From Methylovirgula sp. 4M-Z18 (GTDB lineage Bacteria > Pseudomonadota > Alphaproteobacteria > Rhizobiales > Beijerinckiaceae), in contig NZ_CP149574.1 of NCBI RefSeq assembly GCF_037890675.1, positions 1,240,001-1,304,000 on the forward strand: DNA of 64,000 nucleotides, in the 5' to 3' direction. Under the pieces are notes generated by a model. It did no database searches and was not told where the DNA came from. It saw nothing but the letters and a program-made list of their open reading frames with translations. Position numbers and translations under genes: made by a program. Below, piece after piece: positions 9,136-17,643 of the stretch; position 1 is the first letter of the stretch, and each line of letters starts with the position of its first letter.

Positions 9136-10326
9136 CTATTCGCGGCCGTGCTCCGCGACATCGAACATGAAGACGCCGTCGAGGCTGCGCGGCCGTTCGA
9201 GCACTTGGGGATGCCTCAGCGTGCGGACGGTGTCGTAATAGCCTGCCCGCCAGTGATCCTCCATGCTTCGGCGCGAGAACTCGTAGTCTTTGGAGTCGCC
9301 TTCATACTCTTTCGATCGATAAATGAGTTGGATAAGATTCCAGGTCTTGGGCTGGGACGCTGCGCGCAAAATCTCCACTTCGGAACTCGCCGCCAATTCC
9401 TCCGGCAATTTCTCGATGAGTCTCGAGAGGGCGTTCCGCAAAACCTGTATTTCCCGGAAGCGATCGGATTCGGCGCGGGTCCGGCTTGAATATTGGATTT
9501 CTTTCAGCCGCGTCGGCACTTGCGCCATATTGCGCGGCAGCTCGCCGCTAGACGACCAGAGATCGACCTGGAATGCGAGTGTATCGCGTTCCGGTTGGTT
9601 TTCGACCACCCAACGCAGCGGCGTGTTCGAGATCAGGCCGCCATCCCAGTAGTGCTCGCCGTCGATCTCGATCGCGGGAAATCCGGGTGGCAGCGCACCG
9701 CTCGCCATCACATGCTCAGGGCGGATTCGGTGCGTCGTGGAGTCGAAATTGACGAAGTTACCCGTGTGCACATTGACGGCACCAACACTCAAGCGCATGT
9801 CATCACCGTTGATGCGGTCGAAATCGACGAGCCGCTCCAACGTTGTTCTGAGTGGGCGCGTGTCGTAATAACTCGTGGCCTCAATCGAGCCATGTGGCCA
9901 TAACCAAGAGATCATCGGGCGCGGCTCGAAGAACCCTGATGCGCCCATAGACAAGGCTTGGCCCGCGCTCCACCGGTTGAGCATGGCGCGAGCAGCGTCG
10001 CCCTTGAGCAGCGCCGTGAGATCGGTGTCATATCCCAACGGCCCGGGCGAGGTGACGAGCTCCCAGAATTGCCTAAGCTTCGCGACGCGTTCATGAGGCG
10101 GATTGCCGGCAATAATGGCGGCGTTTATGGCCCCGATTGAAATGCCGGCGGTCCAGTCGGGGTGGAGTCCCGCCTCGACAAGGGCTTCATAGACGCCTCC
10201 CTGATAGGCGCCTAGCGCGCCGCCGCCTTGTAGCAACAGGGCAATGCATTCGAAGGGCGGACGTCTCGCCGGCCGTTGCATCAACTTAAGTGGGCGGTGC
10301 TTCTCGAGCTGAACATCGTCAAGCAT
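9136..10326 (-). CDS. Patatin-like phospholipase with C-terminal DUF3734-like region
   Basis: This is a 396-residue serine hydrolase of the patatin family. The oxyanion loop is GGGALG at 34-39, the nucleophile Ser63 sits in GISIG (61-65), and the catalytic Asp228 sits in the DGG motif (228-230), so the Ser-Asp dyad is complete. The C-terminal third fits the DUF3734 extension common in proteobacterial patatins (the segment around YYDTVRTLRHPQVLERP). It has no signal peptide, so it is probably cytoplasmic or membrane-associated. The start ATG is supported by AGGAG six bases upstream. The physiological lipid is unknown; some relatives affect polyhydroxybutyrate or membrane lipid turnover. Confidence 0.88.
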   Translation of the reverse strand: MLDDVQLEKHRPLKLMQRPARRPPFECIALLLQGGGALGAYQGGVYEALVEAGLHPDWTAGISIGAINAAIIAGNPPHERVAKLRQFWELVTSPGPLGYDTDLTALLKGDAARAMLNRWSAGQALSMGASGFFEPRPMISWLWPHGSIEATSYYDTRPLRTTLERLVDFDRINGDDMRLSVGAVNVHTGNFVNFDSTTHRIRPEHVMASGALPPGFPAIEIDGEHYWDGGLISNTPLRWVVENQPERDTLAFQVDLWSSSGELPRNMAQVPTRLKEIQYSSRTRAESDRFREIQVLRNALSRLIEKLPEELAASSEVEILRAASQPKTWNLIQLIYRSKEYEGDSKDYEFSRRSMEDHWRAGYYDTVRTLRHPQVLERPRSLDGVFMFDVAEHGRE

Positions 10327-10456
10327 GATGAACTCCTATCATTGTCTCTCTACGCCAAATACCAGTCGGCAGCGTGAATTGTCGCTGGATTCCCTATCGC
10401 ACTTTCCGAGATATGCGGCTTGAATGCGCGTCGGCTTCGAGCCAAGCGCGCTCGAC

Positions 10457-10921
10457 TCACATCACAGTTCGACGCACGTTGTCCAAGTCCGCTCTGCCGA
10501 CGAGGCTGAATTCTAAAAGTGGGTCGGGATCGAGCCTTTGAGACAATGACTCTTTCGCGAGTTGCCGAAGCTCGATGCTAGGTTTCAAAGAAATCTCGAC
10601 AATGATCCTGACAACCGCCTCTGCCGTGGCAACAACATTGGGCGAAGCAAAGAACCGCATTCGGTTAATGAGCCCGATCAAATGTTGCTCATCGCCCGTC
10701 AACTCGATCCCGTCACGTGTGTAGGCGCGCAAAAGCAAATTCGACGCATGGAATACGAAATCGGCGTACACCGCCTCTCTTTTCGCCACCTCACCAGCAA
10801 CCCGCTGAAGACGGTCTTGGCTGCGTTGCGTGTAGATGGCGGCGATGAGCGAGGTGCCACCGCCGATGAGAGCACCGACGAGCGCCGAGACCGGACTCAA
10901 AAGGGCTGGATCGATATTCAT
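10457..10921 (-). CDS. Small membrane-anchored protein coupled to RND pump gene
   Basis: The product has 154 residues. A Gly-rich hydrophobic segment at about 8-30 (PVSALVGALIGGGTSLIAAI) is followed by a charged, helical cytoplasmic region. I recognise no named family. Its ATG overlaps the stop of the RND permease gene (ATGA), so it is translated from the same message as the efflux pair. That position suggests an accessory role or simple hitch-hiking; the sequence cannot decide. Confidence 0.65.
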   Translation of the reverse strand: MNIDPALLSPVSALVGALIGGGTSLIAAIYTQRSQDRLQRVAGEVAKREAVYADFVFHASNLLLRAYTRDGIELTGDEQHLIGLINRMRFFASPNVVATAEAVVRIIVEISLKPSIELRQLAKESLSQRLDPDPLLEFSLVGRADLDNVRRTVM

Positions 10922-13900
10922 GTCGCTTCCACCGAGTGTCCTTGCGAAAAATCCGCATTGACTTGCTGAAGCCCTTCGGCGCGCACCTGTGGATCAGGTC
11001 GCTTGATCCGGAACCAGGTTATGTAGAGCGCCGGAAGGAAGACGAGGGTCAGAAGCGTCGCAGCTGCGAGGCCGCCCATGATCGCATAAGCCATCGGTCC
11101 CCAAAAAATAGTCGGAGCGATCGGGATCATCCCGAGAATGGCCGCAGCTGCCGTCAGCAAGATCGGGCGGAACCGACGGGTTGTCGCTTCAACCACTGCG
11201 TCCCATGGATGGCGCCCATGGGCTTTCTCCTTTTCGATTTGATCGATCAGGATCACCGAATTACGTGCGATCATGCCTGTGAGTGCCAGCACGCCAAGCA
11301 GCGCCACGAACCCTAATGGTTTGTCGGACAATAGAAGCGCCGCAACCACCCCAATGATCCCGAGAGGAGCCACGCTGAGCACTAGGAACAGGCGATTGAA
11401 CCCCTGGAGTTGAAGCATCAATACCGTGAGCATGAGCATGAACATCAGCGGCATAACGACGATGACCGACGTCTGCGCCTTGTTGCTTTCCTCAACGCTC
11501 CCGCCAACGTCGATATGATAGCCACTCGGCAGGCTGGCGCTCAGCTGCGCGATCTTCGGTTCCAAATCCTGCACTACGGTCGCAGCCTGAATCCCCGGCA
11601 TGAGATCCGCCTGCACGGTGACGGTGGGGCGCCGGTCACGCTGCCAAACGATGGGATATTCCTGGCCGTAATCGACCGAGGCAATTTGACTCAAAGGAAT
11701 AGTCCGCCCGTTCGGCAGCGGCACTTGAAGCGTCCGAATAGTCGTTAGCGACATACGCTGCTCCGCCGAAGCCCGCGCCAACACATCAACAAGATAGATG
11801 CCGCTACGCACTTGGGTGGCAGTCGTGCCAGACATGACAGTGTTGAGCGCTTGGGCTAGATCCTGCGAGCTTAGTCCTAGAAGGCGAACTTGATCCTGGT
11901 CCACCCGGATTCTGACGGTCCGCGCCGGATCCATCCAGTTGTAGTTAACATTTTTCGCGTTGGGGTTGGACCCGACCAACTGTGCCACCTTGAACGCGAT
12001 CGTACGCACTTCGTCCGCTTGTGGTCCCTCCACCCGATATTGGATCGGCCATCCGACGGGCGGTCCAAGTTCAAGCGGATAGACACGCCCTACGACATTG
12101 GGGAACTGCTCCGCCAGCGCCTTTTCCAGCTTGGCTTTTACGCGCTCGCGCTGCTCAAGCCCCTTGGTGACGATCACCGCCTGGGCGAATGAGTCGTTTG
12201 GCAATTGAACATTGAGTGGTAGGTAGAACCGGACGGACCCCTGGCCGATATTCGTGCTCCAATGGTCGATGTCTTTGTCGCCCGTCAAAATCTTGTCGAA
12301 GTGGGTCGAAAGATTGCGGGTTGCATAGATCGACGCATTTTCCGGAAGCTGCAAATCCACGAGCAATTCGGGCCGGTCAGATGGCGGGAAAAACTGTTGC
12401 GGAACGAGGCGCATGCCATAGAGGGCCGTGCCAAAGAGGCTGAGCGTGATGAGCAGCGTCATCCAACGCGCACGCATAGCGAGGACCAGCAAGGCGCGGA
12501 ACCTGCGCATGATCGGGCCTGGTTCTTCGGAGTGCGTCACTTTGGGCTTCTTAAGAATCCAAGTGCCCAGCAATGGCGCAAAGATGACTGCAACGATCCA
12601 AGACGCGAGCAAGGCGATGGCCACCACAGCGAAAATCGAAAATGTGTACTCGCCTGCGCCGCTGCGCGCGAAACCGATGGGCACGAAGCCTGTAACCGTA
12701 ACGAGCGTGCCGGTAAGCATCGGAAAAGCTGTGGATGTATAGGCAAAGGTCGCGGCATGCTCTTTGTCATCACCTTGCTCCAGCCTTGTAACCATGGTCT
12801 CGACGGTGATCATGGCATCATCGACTAAAAGGCCGAGAGCGATGATAAGCGCGCCGAGCGAGATGCGCTGAAGATCAATGCCAACCAAACTCATCACGAC
12901 GAAAACCGCCGCAAGAACGAGGGGAATTGACAAGGCGACTACGGCGCCCGCGCGCAGGCCAAGGCTGACCAAACTCACGCAAAGAACGATGGCAACCGCC
13001 TCCCAAAGAGCCTCCATGAAATCGGCCACCGCATTTGCGACCGTCACGGGTTGATTGGCAATGAGCGTGGGCTCGATCCCGACGGGGAGATTTGCGGTAA
13101 TATCCGTCATGGTCTTTGCAACACTGTGGCCGAGAGCCAAGATGTCGCCGCCCTTACTCATGGCAATCGCCAGCCCAATCGCGTCGTGTCCGTTGACGCG
13201 GAACATCGGTTGAGCGGGGTCAGCGGGGCCGCGCGTCACATGGGCGATGTCACCTAGGCGAATGATGCGACCATTCGCGACAAAATTAACGCTGAGAATG
13301 TCCTGCTCGGAGCGGAACGCGCCAGACACACGCACGAGAATCTTCTCGTCGTCCGTTTGCACCACACCAGCGGGCGTCACCGAGTTTTGGGCCTGCAAAG
13401 CAGCCAGCAGCGCCGAGCGCTGAATGCCTAAGCCCGCCAATTGCTCGGCCGAGAATTCTACATAGATGCGTTCGTCCTGGGCCCCGAGAACATCGATTTT
13501 CGAAATATTTGGCAATTGCAGCAGCCGCTTGCGGACGTCTTCCACATAGTCTTTCAACTCGCGGTGGGTGAATCCGTCTGCAGTGAAGCCATAGACGATG
13601 CCATAGGTATCGCCGAACTCGTCATTGAAGCCTGGGCCGATGATCCCACTCGGCAGTGTGCCGCGGATATCGCCAACCTTCTTGCGCACCTGATACCAGA
13701 TGTCCGGGACCTGAGCCGAGGGCGTCGAGTCCTTCAAGTTGACAAAAATGGTGGCCTTGCCTGGAGACGTATAACTCTTCACATAATCAAGGCTGGGCGT
13801 TTCCTGAAGCTTGCGCTCCACACGATCTGTGATCTGCTCCAGCATATCGCTGACCGTTGCTCCCGGCCATTCGACCTGTACAACCATCGTCTTAATGGTG

Positions 13901-14028
13901 AAGTCCGGGTCCTCGCTCCGTCCGAGCCGGAAATAAGATCCGATGCCCGCGATCGCAATGATCAGCATGAAATAGGTGACGAGGGAGCGATGCCGGATTG
14001 CCCAATCGGAGAGGTTGAAGTTCGTCAT
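10918..14028 (-). CDS. RND-family efflux permease
   Basis: This is a 1036-residue inner-membrane proton-driven exporter of the AcrB/MexB/HAE type. It has the expected twelve membrane segments in two halves and two large periplasmic loops. The proton-relay region LLVDDAMITVE is present in helix 4, and the second half ends with the usual LFLPALY-like segment. It works with the adaptor encoded just upstream (4-base overlap) and an outer-membrane channel that is not in the window. N-terminal features (WAIRHRSLVTYFMLI and RSEDPDF) resemble the group of RND pumps that export toxic compounds rather than heavy metals. Regulation is probably by the divergent TetR. Confidence 0.93.
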   Translation of the reverse strand: MTNFNLSDWAIRHRSLVTYFMLIIAIAGIGSYFRLGRSEDPDFTIKTMVVQVEWPGATVSDMLEQITDRVERKLQETPSLDYVKSYTSPGKATIFVNLKDSTPSAQVPDIWYQVRKKVGDIRGTLPSGIIGPGFNDEFGDTYGIVYGFTADGFTHRELKDYVEDVRKRLLQLPNISKIDVLGAQDERIYVEFSAEQLAGLGIQRSALLAALQAQNSVTPAGVVQTDDEKILVRVSGAFRSEQDILSVNFVANGRIIRLGDIAHVTRGPADPAQPMFRVNGHDAIGLAIAMSKGGDILALGHSVAKTMTDITANLPVGIEPTLIANQPVTVANAVADFMEALWEAVAIVLCVSLVSLGLRAGAVVALSIPLVLAAVFVVMSLVGIDLQRISLGALIIALGLLVDDAMITVETMVTRLEQGDDKEHAATFAYTSTAFPMLTGTLVTVTGFVPIGFARSGAGEYTFSIFAVVAIALLASWIVAVIFAPLLGTWILKKPKVTHSEEPGPIMRRFRALLVLAMRARWMTLLITLSLFGTALYGMRLVPQQFFPPSDRPELLVDLQLPENASIYATRNLSTHFDKILTGDKDIDHWSTNIGQGSVRFYLPLNVQLPNDSFAQAVIVTKGLEQRERVKAKLEKALAEQFPNVVGRVYPLELGPPVGWPIQYRVEGPQADEVRTIAFKVAQLVGSNPNAKNVNYNWMDPARTVRIRVDQDQVRLLGLSSQDLAQALNTVMSGTTATQVRSGIYLVDVLARASAEQRMSLTTIRTLQVPLPNGRTIPLSQIASVDYGQEYPIVWQRDRRPTVTVQADLMPGIQAATVVQDLEPKIAQLSASLPSGYHIDVGGSVEESNKAQTSVIVVMPLMFMLMLTVLMLQLQGFNRLFLVLSVAPLGIIGVVAALLLSDKPLGFVALLGVLALTGMIARNSVILIDQIEKEKAHGRHPWDAVVEATTRRFRPILLTAAAAILGMIPIAPTIFWGPMAYAIMGGLAAATLLTLVFLPALYITWFRIKRPDPQVRAEGLQQVNADFSQGHSVEAT

Positions 14029-15098
14029 TGGTTGTCTCCCAACAGGCGAACCTTTTGGCCAGGGAACAAAGTCTGAATGCCAGCTGTGACGACAAATTCA
14101 CCATTTTCCAGCCCCTGCGAAATGACGAGGGAAGCCGGATCGTAACGTAGAACCACCACATTACGTAGAGACACTGTCTGGCTTTTCGGATCGACCACCC
14201 AGACTGCCGGGTGTCCATTGGCCTCGGTAAGAGCACTCGCCGGCACTTCTACGCCGGCAGGCGCGGATAATTTTATGCGGCCCGTAACGGTTGCGCCCAA
14301 GCGCAGGGTTTCTGGCGGGTTAGTGATGCCAACCTTGATCTGGAATGTCCGAGTCGCCGCATCAGCCTCAGGCGCAACTTCCCGCACACGACCGGTCGCT
14401 CTCACTTGCGGGTCCTGCGTCAGCGCGATCTCGACGGCTGGGTCGCGCGGCCCGGTCCGGATGAGTTCTTCGGGGACGTCGAACACGGCATCGAGTCCAC
14501 CTTGACGCGCAAGTTGAACAACCATTTGCCCGGCATGGACGACTTCGCCTGGTTCGGCACCAACCGCCGTCACCGAACCGGGAGCATCAGCCGACAGAAC
14601 AGCATAACCTAATTGATTCTGTGCATTATTCTCCTGTGCCTGTGCTGAGTCGACTTGCGCCTGGGTGCTGGCAAGGCTTTCTTGGGCTGCCTCGAATTGA
14701 GCATGGGACGCCCATTCATCCTTCACGCCCTGCTGCACACGTGCAAAATTGAGCCGCGCTTGGGTCAGTTGCGCATTGGCCGACGTGAGAGTCGCTTGCG
14801 CCGAACGCAGCGCATTTTCCTGGTTCTCGGGATCAAGCTTGGCGACGATCTGACCAACTGTCAGCACATCGCCGACATGCACCGGTCGCTCGATCATGCG
14901 ACCATCAAGGCGAAAGGCGAGGCTGACTTGATCCTTTGCGCGAATCTGCCCGATCAGCGAGACGGTCTCGCCTTCGGCACGCCGTTCGATCGTCACTGTA
15001 CGGACCGGTCGCGCTTCAGGCGGCGAAGGTTGATCCTCATGACAGCCTGCGAGGGTTAAGGCGAGCAGGGCAATGGCTGTAATCTTGCGTTTAATCAT
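14025..15098 (-). CDS. RND periplasmic adaptor lipoprotein (membrane fusion protein)
   Basis: This is a 357-residue adaptor linking the RND pump to an outer-membrane channel. The N-terminus is a lipoprotein signal with lipobox LAGC (Cys19). It is followed by a biotinyl-lipoyl-like half motif, a coiled-coil hairpin (LRSAQATLTSANAQLTQARL and a matching return helix rich in Gln/Ala), a second lipoyl half and a beta-barrel with the usual VPASALTE segment. The gene is first in the efflux operon and overlaps the pump gene by 4 bases. Two palindromes lie in the 109-base gap to the divergent tetR-type gene. Confidence 0.92.
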   Translation of the reverse strand: MIKRKITAIALLALTLAGCHEDQPSPPEARPVRTVTIERRAEGETVSLIGQIRAKDQVSLAFRLDGRMIERPVHVGDVLTVGQIVAKLDPENQENALRSAQATLTSANAQLTQARLNFARVQQGVKDEWASHAQFEAAQESLASTQAQVDSAQAQENNAQNQLGYAVLSADAPGSVTAVGAEPGEVVHAGQMVVQLARQGGLDAVFDVPEELIRTGPRDPAVEIALTQDPQVRATGRVREVAPEADAATRTFQIKVGITNPPETLRLGATVTGRIKLSAPAGVEVPASALTEANGHPAVWVVDPKSQTVSLRNVVVLRYDPASLVISQGLENGEFVVTAGIQTLFPGQKVRLLGDNQ

Positions 15099-15156
15099 AG
15101 AATGGCACTCCTATGGCAGAAGAACGACCGGCGAGGCGATTGCTCCTTGCTCTGAA

Positions 15157-15196
15157 TTACACTTTGTAGTATAACTAATTGCACTAGAGAGTGCAA
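15157..15196. promoter_or_regulatory. Two operator-like palindromes between efflux operon and TetR gene
   Basis: Two 18-base inverted repeats of the same design occur with centres 22 bases apart. The first (15157-15174) is TTACACT-4-AGTATAA with one mismatch. The second (15179-15196) is TTGCACT-4-AGTGCAA and is perfect. They share TTRCACT-N4-AGTRYAA and sit in the only gap between divergent genes, so they are likely binding sites of the TetR-family regulator encoded at 15208. The second repeat ends 11 bases before that gene's start codon, which fits autorepression. Confidence 0.65.
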
Positions 15197-15207
15197 GTGG
15201 AGTTTTT

Positions 15208-15858
15208 ATGGCAATTCACAGCGGTTCAACCCAAATCGCCTCGACCACCCGGCGCAGCGGGTCACGAGAGGCCATAGTGGACGCGGCCCAGCGCCTGTTC
15301 TTGGAACGCGGTTTCGGTGCGGTAAGCATGGATGAGCTGGCCGAAGCCGCAGGCGTGGCACGGCGCACGCTCTATAATCAGTTCGCAAACAAGGAGGAGA
15401 TTTTCCGGGAGATGCTTTTGCGGGTGTCACGCCAGCTTGAGAGCGCTTTCCCACCCGGAGTCGAGACTCAGGGTGGCGTTGAAGAGGTTCTGCGTCTCAT
15501 CGCGCGTGTGATCTTGGATTTACATAAGAGCCTAGAATATCTCGGATTCCTCCGCATGGTTGTTGCGGACTCGCGTCAATTTCCCTGGATTGCCGAAGAG
15601 TTGGCAGTCGTTATGAACCCTCAAACGGAGCGACTTGTACGCTTCCTCGCCCATCTGACATCCTTGGGTGTCCTAAACTGCCGTAACCCGACCTTAGCGG
15701 CCCATCAGTTCATGGGCGCGCTGAACGATCTGTCTTTATGGCCGTGGATGCTTGGTCGCCCCCGCCTCCCTGTTCCGGACGACGAGGTGATCGAAGAGAC
15801 GGTCCAGATGTTCCTGAAGTACTACCGGTCGGCCCCGATCAAGGAATCGCGATCGTGA
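15208..15858 (+). CDS. TetR/AcrR-family transcriptional regulator
   Basis: This is a 216-residue regulator. The N-terminal helix-turn-helix is clear (AIVDAAQRLFLERGFGAVSM then AGVARRTLYNQFANKEEIF, about residues 25-70). The C-terminal ligand-binding region resembles the TetR_C domains of AcrR-like repressors. The start ATG at 15208 has GTGGAG upstream. It is divergent from the RND adaptor gene and separated by a region with two palindromes, so it is probably the local repressor of the pump and of itself. Confidence 0.92.
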   Translation: MAIHSGSTQIASTTRRSGSREAIVDAAQRLFLERGFGAVSMDELAEAAGVARRTLYNQFANKEEIFREMLLRVSRQLESAFPPGVETQGGVEEVLRLIARVILDLHKSLEYLGFLRMVVADSRQFPWIAEELAVVMNPQTERLVRFLAHLTSLGVLNCRNPTLAAHQFMGALNDLSLWPWMLGRPRLPVPDDEVIEETVQMFLKYYRSAPIKESRS

Positions 15859-16435
15859 CGGTACGACATGATCTCGGAGGCTTTTTTGCCGTGCGCCGGC
15901 TCGCCAAACCGTAGGTGCGCGCGGGCAGGCGGGCAATTGAGCTCGTAGTGCTCGGTCCGTTCGGCACCCACCATCTGCGTCGGCTCCAAGAGTGCCTCAT
16001 AGGCACTTAACTTCCTCTTGGTCCACCGGATTGTCAAATCGCATTGAAACGGCTCCCCCTTTTCGCTTTGAATGTTGGCTCTTCTCTATTCGGCCGGTTC
16101 GTTGGGCAGCCGCACATATTCCCGGACCGTCGTGCCGGACGTGCCGTCGATCTCGGCCAGCACGTGCCCGGCCGTGTCATACATCAGACTGGCGATGCCG
16201 GACGGCGTGACATTCCACTCCTGGGCTAGCATTGCAACTTTCCTCTCTTCTAAATTGGAGGGCTTTGCGCTGCTCCAGCGTTAGCTGCGGCCGCGGCTAT
16301 ACCCCATAATATCGGCACGATGCTCTAGCCCTGACACTATGGCTAATTCAGCAGTCCGTGGGGCCTTCCTTGGGGCTTTTTTGACATGCAGGGCCAGCGG
16401 CAGTTCGCCCATTGTTCAGGCCGTAGGATGGCTCA
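15859..16435. other. Gene-poor interval with an Rhs fragment
   Basis: This 577-base stretch follows the tetR-type gene and contains no intact gene. An Rhs-repeat remnant is listed separately. A short hairpin (7-base arms) lies at 15991-16007. Nothing else is recognised. Confidence 0.45.
16086..16232 (-). pseudogene. Rhs/YD-repeat protein fragment
   Basis: A 48-codon frame starts at ATG 16232 (preceded by AGAGGAAAG) and ends at TAG 16086. It contains MYDTAGHVLAEIDGTSG followed by REYVRLPNEP, which matches the YD-repeat tail of Rhs proteins (YDxxGxLIAExDxxG...REYVWLxxxP). Rhs proteins are very large, and neither the N-terminal repeats nor the variable C-terminal toxin is found here, so this is a residual piece of a lost Rhs gene. 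Confidence 0.55.
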
Positions 16436-16756
16436 CTATTTATTCTTGGCCGGCGGTCTGAGCCGTAGTCTCAAGGCGGCAGCCGCGGCGGAACAATCGA
16501 CCTGTTTTCCTGCCTCGGGGGTTGACGGTGATCGTTTCGGCTGAACGCGGCGCCGCTCCTTCATTTTCTCTATTTCAGCAAGCGATGTCATGTCCTTTCC
16601 CGCAACGCGCCAAACGGTCAGATTTCCGCGTTGCGCTTCGCGCCTGAGACTGTAGCGGGATATGGAGCCGTCGGGGAATGCAAGGCTCGCCGCCACATCC
16701 AAACGAAGAGGCGTGTCATTGTTGATATCGGTTCGCTTGGGCCAAAGGGCTGGCAA
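16436..16756 (-). CDS. Small excisionase-like or HTH-like hypothetical protein
   Basis: The product has 106 residues. The central part (LRLDVAASLAFPDGSISRYSLRREAQRGNL then a KDMTSLAEIEKM segment) reads like short DNA-binding proteins found on mobile elements of rhizobia. In those, a helix-turn-helix is followed by the pattern RGxLxxxRxAGKDxTTLAxIExM. The C-terminus is basic and low in complexity. The start ATG has AGGAG upstream on the minus strand. It stands alone between an Rhs fragment and tRNA-Thr, which fits a remnant of an integrated element. Its function is not established. Confidence 0.55.
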   Translation of the reverse strand: MPALWPKRTDINNDTPLRLDVAASLAFPDGSISRYSLRREAQRGNLTVWRVAGKDMTSLAEIEKMKERRRVQPKRSPSTPEAGKQVDCSAAAAALRLRLRPPAKNK

Positions 16757-17477
16757 TGTCGTCTCCTCATATGGGCATGAAAGCGCACGTTCTCGCAGTT
16801 CCTATTCTCACTCCCTCGCGCCCCCGACTGCTTGAGGGCAGCACGTCCAGGCACGTACATGGCAGCGAATCTTAATTGGTACTCGTCGCTCTGCAGGTCA
16901 GGCGACCATGGGGCGGCTCGCAAAAGCAAGGGGCGACCAAGCCCAGCCAAAAGATCCGCGCGGCCTTGTGCAGCGACAGCTTGGCGTGTGGGTCCTTCCC
17001 CGACCGACCGTGTGTTGTGCCGCGTCGGCAGTCCGCCAGCGCGCTAGGTGATTCTGATGTCTTTAGTCCTGACACCGTTGACACTTTTTGCGAAATTCGG
17101 CTCCGAGCCGCCCTTGGGAGCTGACACCTCGCTCCCCATGCGCTTTGCGCATAGCATTTTGCGCGAAAAGGGCATCTGTGGCGGCTGGCTTCAAAACGAC
17201 GTATTTGAGCCTGATCGGGTTGGACGACACTTCGGACGATAAGGGCGATACCGGACGATAGGCTTGGACGACAAACCTGTTTGAAATCAATGGCTGGGCG
17301 CTACGGACGATACTTCCCTCTTTCAATCTAAAATTAAATAGGACAAGGGCCGGCCTTGGGCGGCGTGCCGCTGAAATGCCGAGGGGAATGGGGTTCCGGC
17401 TGCTTACATATTGCTTACACGGGAAGAAAGGAGTGTTCGTCGGAACTTGAAATTTTCGCGTAAGTCATTGAAATCAT
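16757..17477. other. Non-coding interval with short repeats beside tRNA-Thr
   Basis: No convincing gene is seen in these 721 bases. The frames present have no recognisable domain and overlap each other on both strands. The right part contains the GGACGAYA repeats listed separately and an AGCATTTTGCGC motif near 17149 that resembles the repeat at 20076-20197. Confidence 0.45.
17222..17312 (+). repeat. Cluster of five GGACGAYA direct repeats
   Basis: The octamer GGACGA(C/T)A occurs at 17222, 17234, 17253, 17266 and 17305, all in the same orientation, with a weaker GGCGATA at 17244. Spacings are 12, 19, 13 and 39 bases. Such clustering suggests binding sites for a protein, for example an element-encoded recombinase, excisionase or replication protein. 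Confidence 0.5.
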
Positions 17478-17553
17478 TGGTGCCGATTGCGGGACTCGAA
17501 CTCGCGACCTACTGATTACAAATCAGTTGCTCTACCAACTGAGCTAAATCGGC
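17478..17553 (-). tRNA. tRNA-Thr(TGT)
   Basis: A full cloverleaf can be folded on the minus strand. The acceptor stem GCCGATT pairs with AATCGGC, the D-arm is AGCTCAGTTGGTAGAGC, and the anticodon stem-loop CTGATTTGTAATCAG has anticodon TGT. The T-loop is GTTCGAGTC, and a genome-encoded CCA ends at 17478. The 3' end faces the gene-poor scar at 15.9-17.5 kb, the usual side for tRNA-directed integration. Confidence 0.95.
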
Positions 17554-17604
17554 TTGATGGGCGTTGAGCTAGCAAGACATGCCGGCCGAGGCAAGGAGAA
17601 AATT

Positions 17605-17635
17605 GGCCCCTCATCGCGGAATTGGATGAGGGGCC
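17605..17635 (-). terminator. Intrinsic terminator of the MFS transporter gene
   Basis: A perfect 11-base stem (GGCCCCTCATC with GATGAGGGGCC) and a 9-base loop lie 9 bases after the stop of the minus-strand MFS gene. On that strand the stem is followed by AATTTTC, a short T-tract. Confidence 0.75.
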
Positions 17636-17643
17636 TGCGCGCG

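Noticed and set aside
8942-9238. Frame with LPEGGAMFLNVLVAGQLIG, faintly like the end of HvfC/DUF2063 proteins
   Set aside because: The match is short, the frame runs into the patatin gene on the other strand, and no partner genes are present.
17063-17326. 87-codon minus-strand frame over the GGACGAYA repeats
   Set aside because: It is explained by the repeats, with no start signal and no domain.
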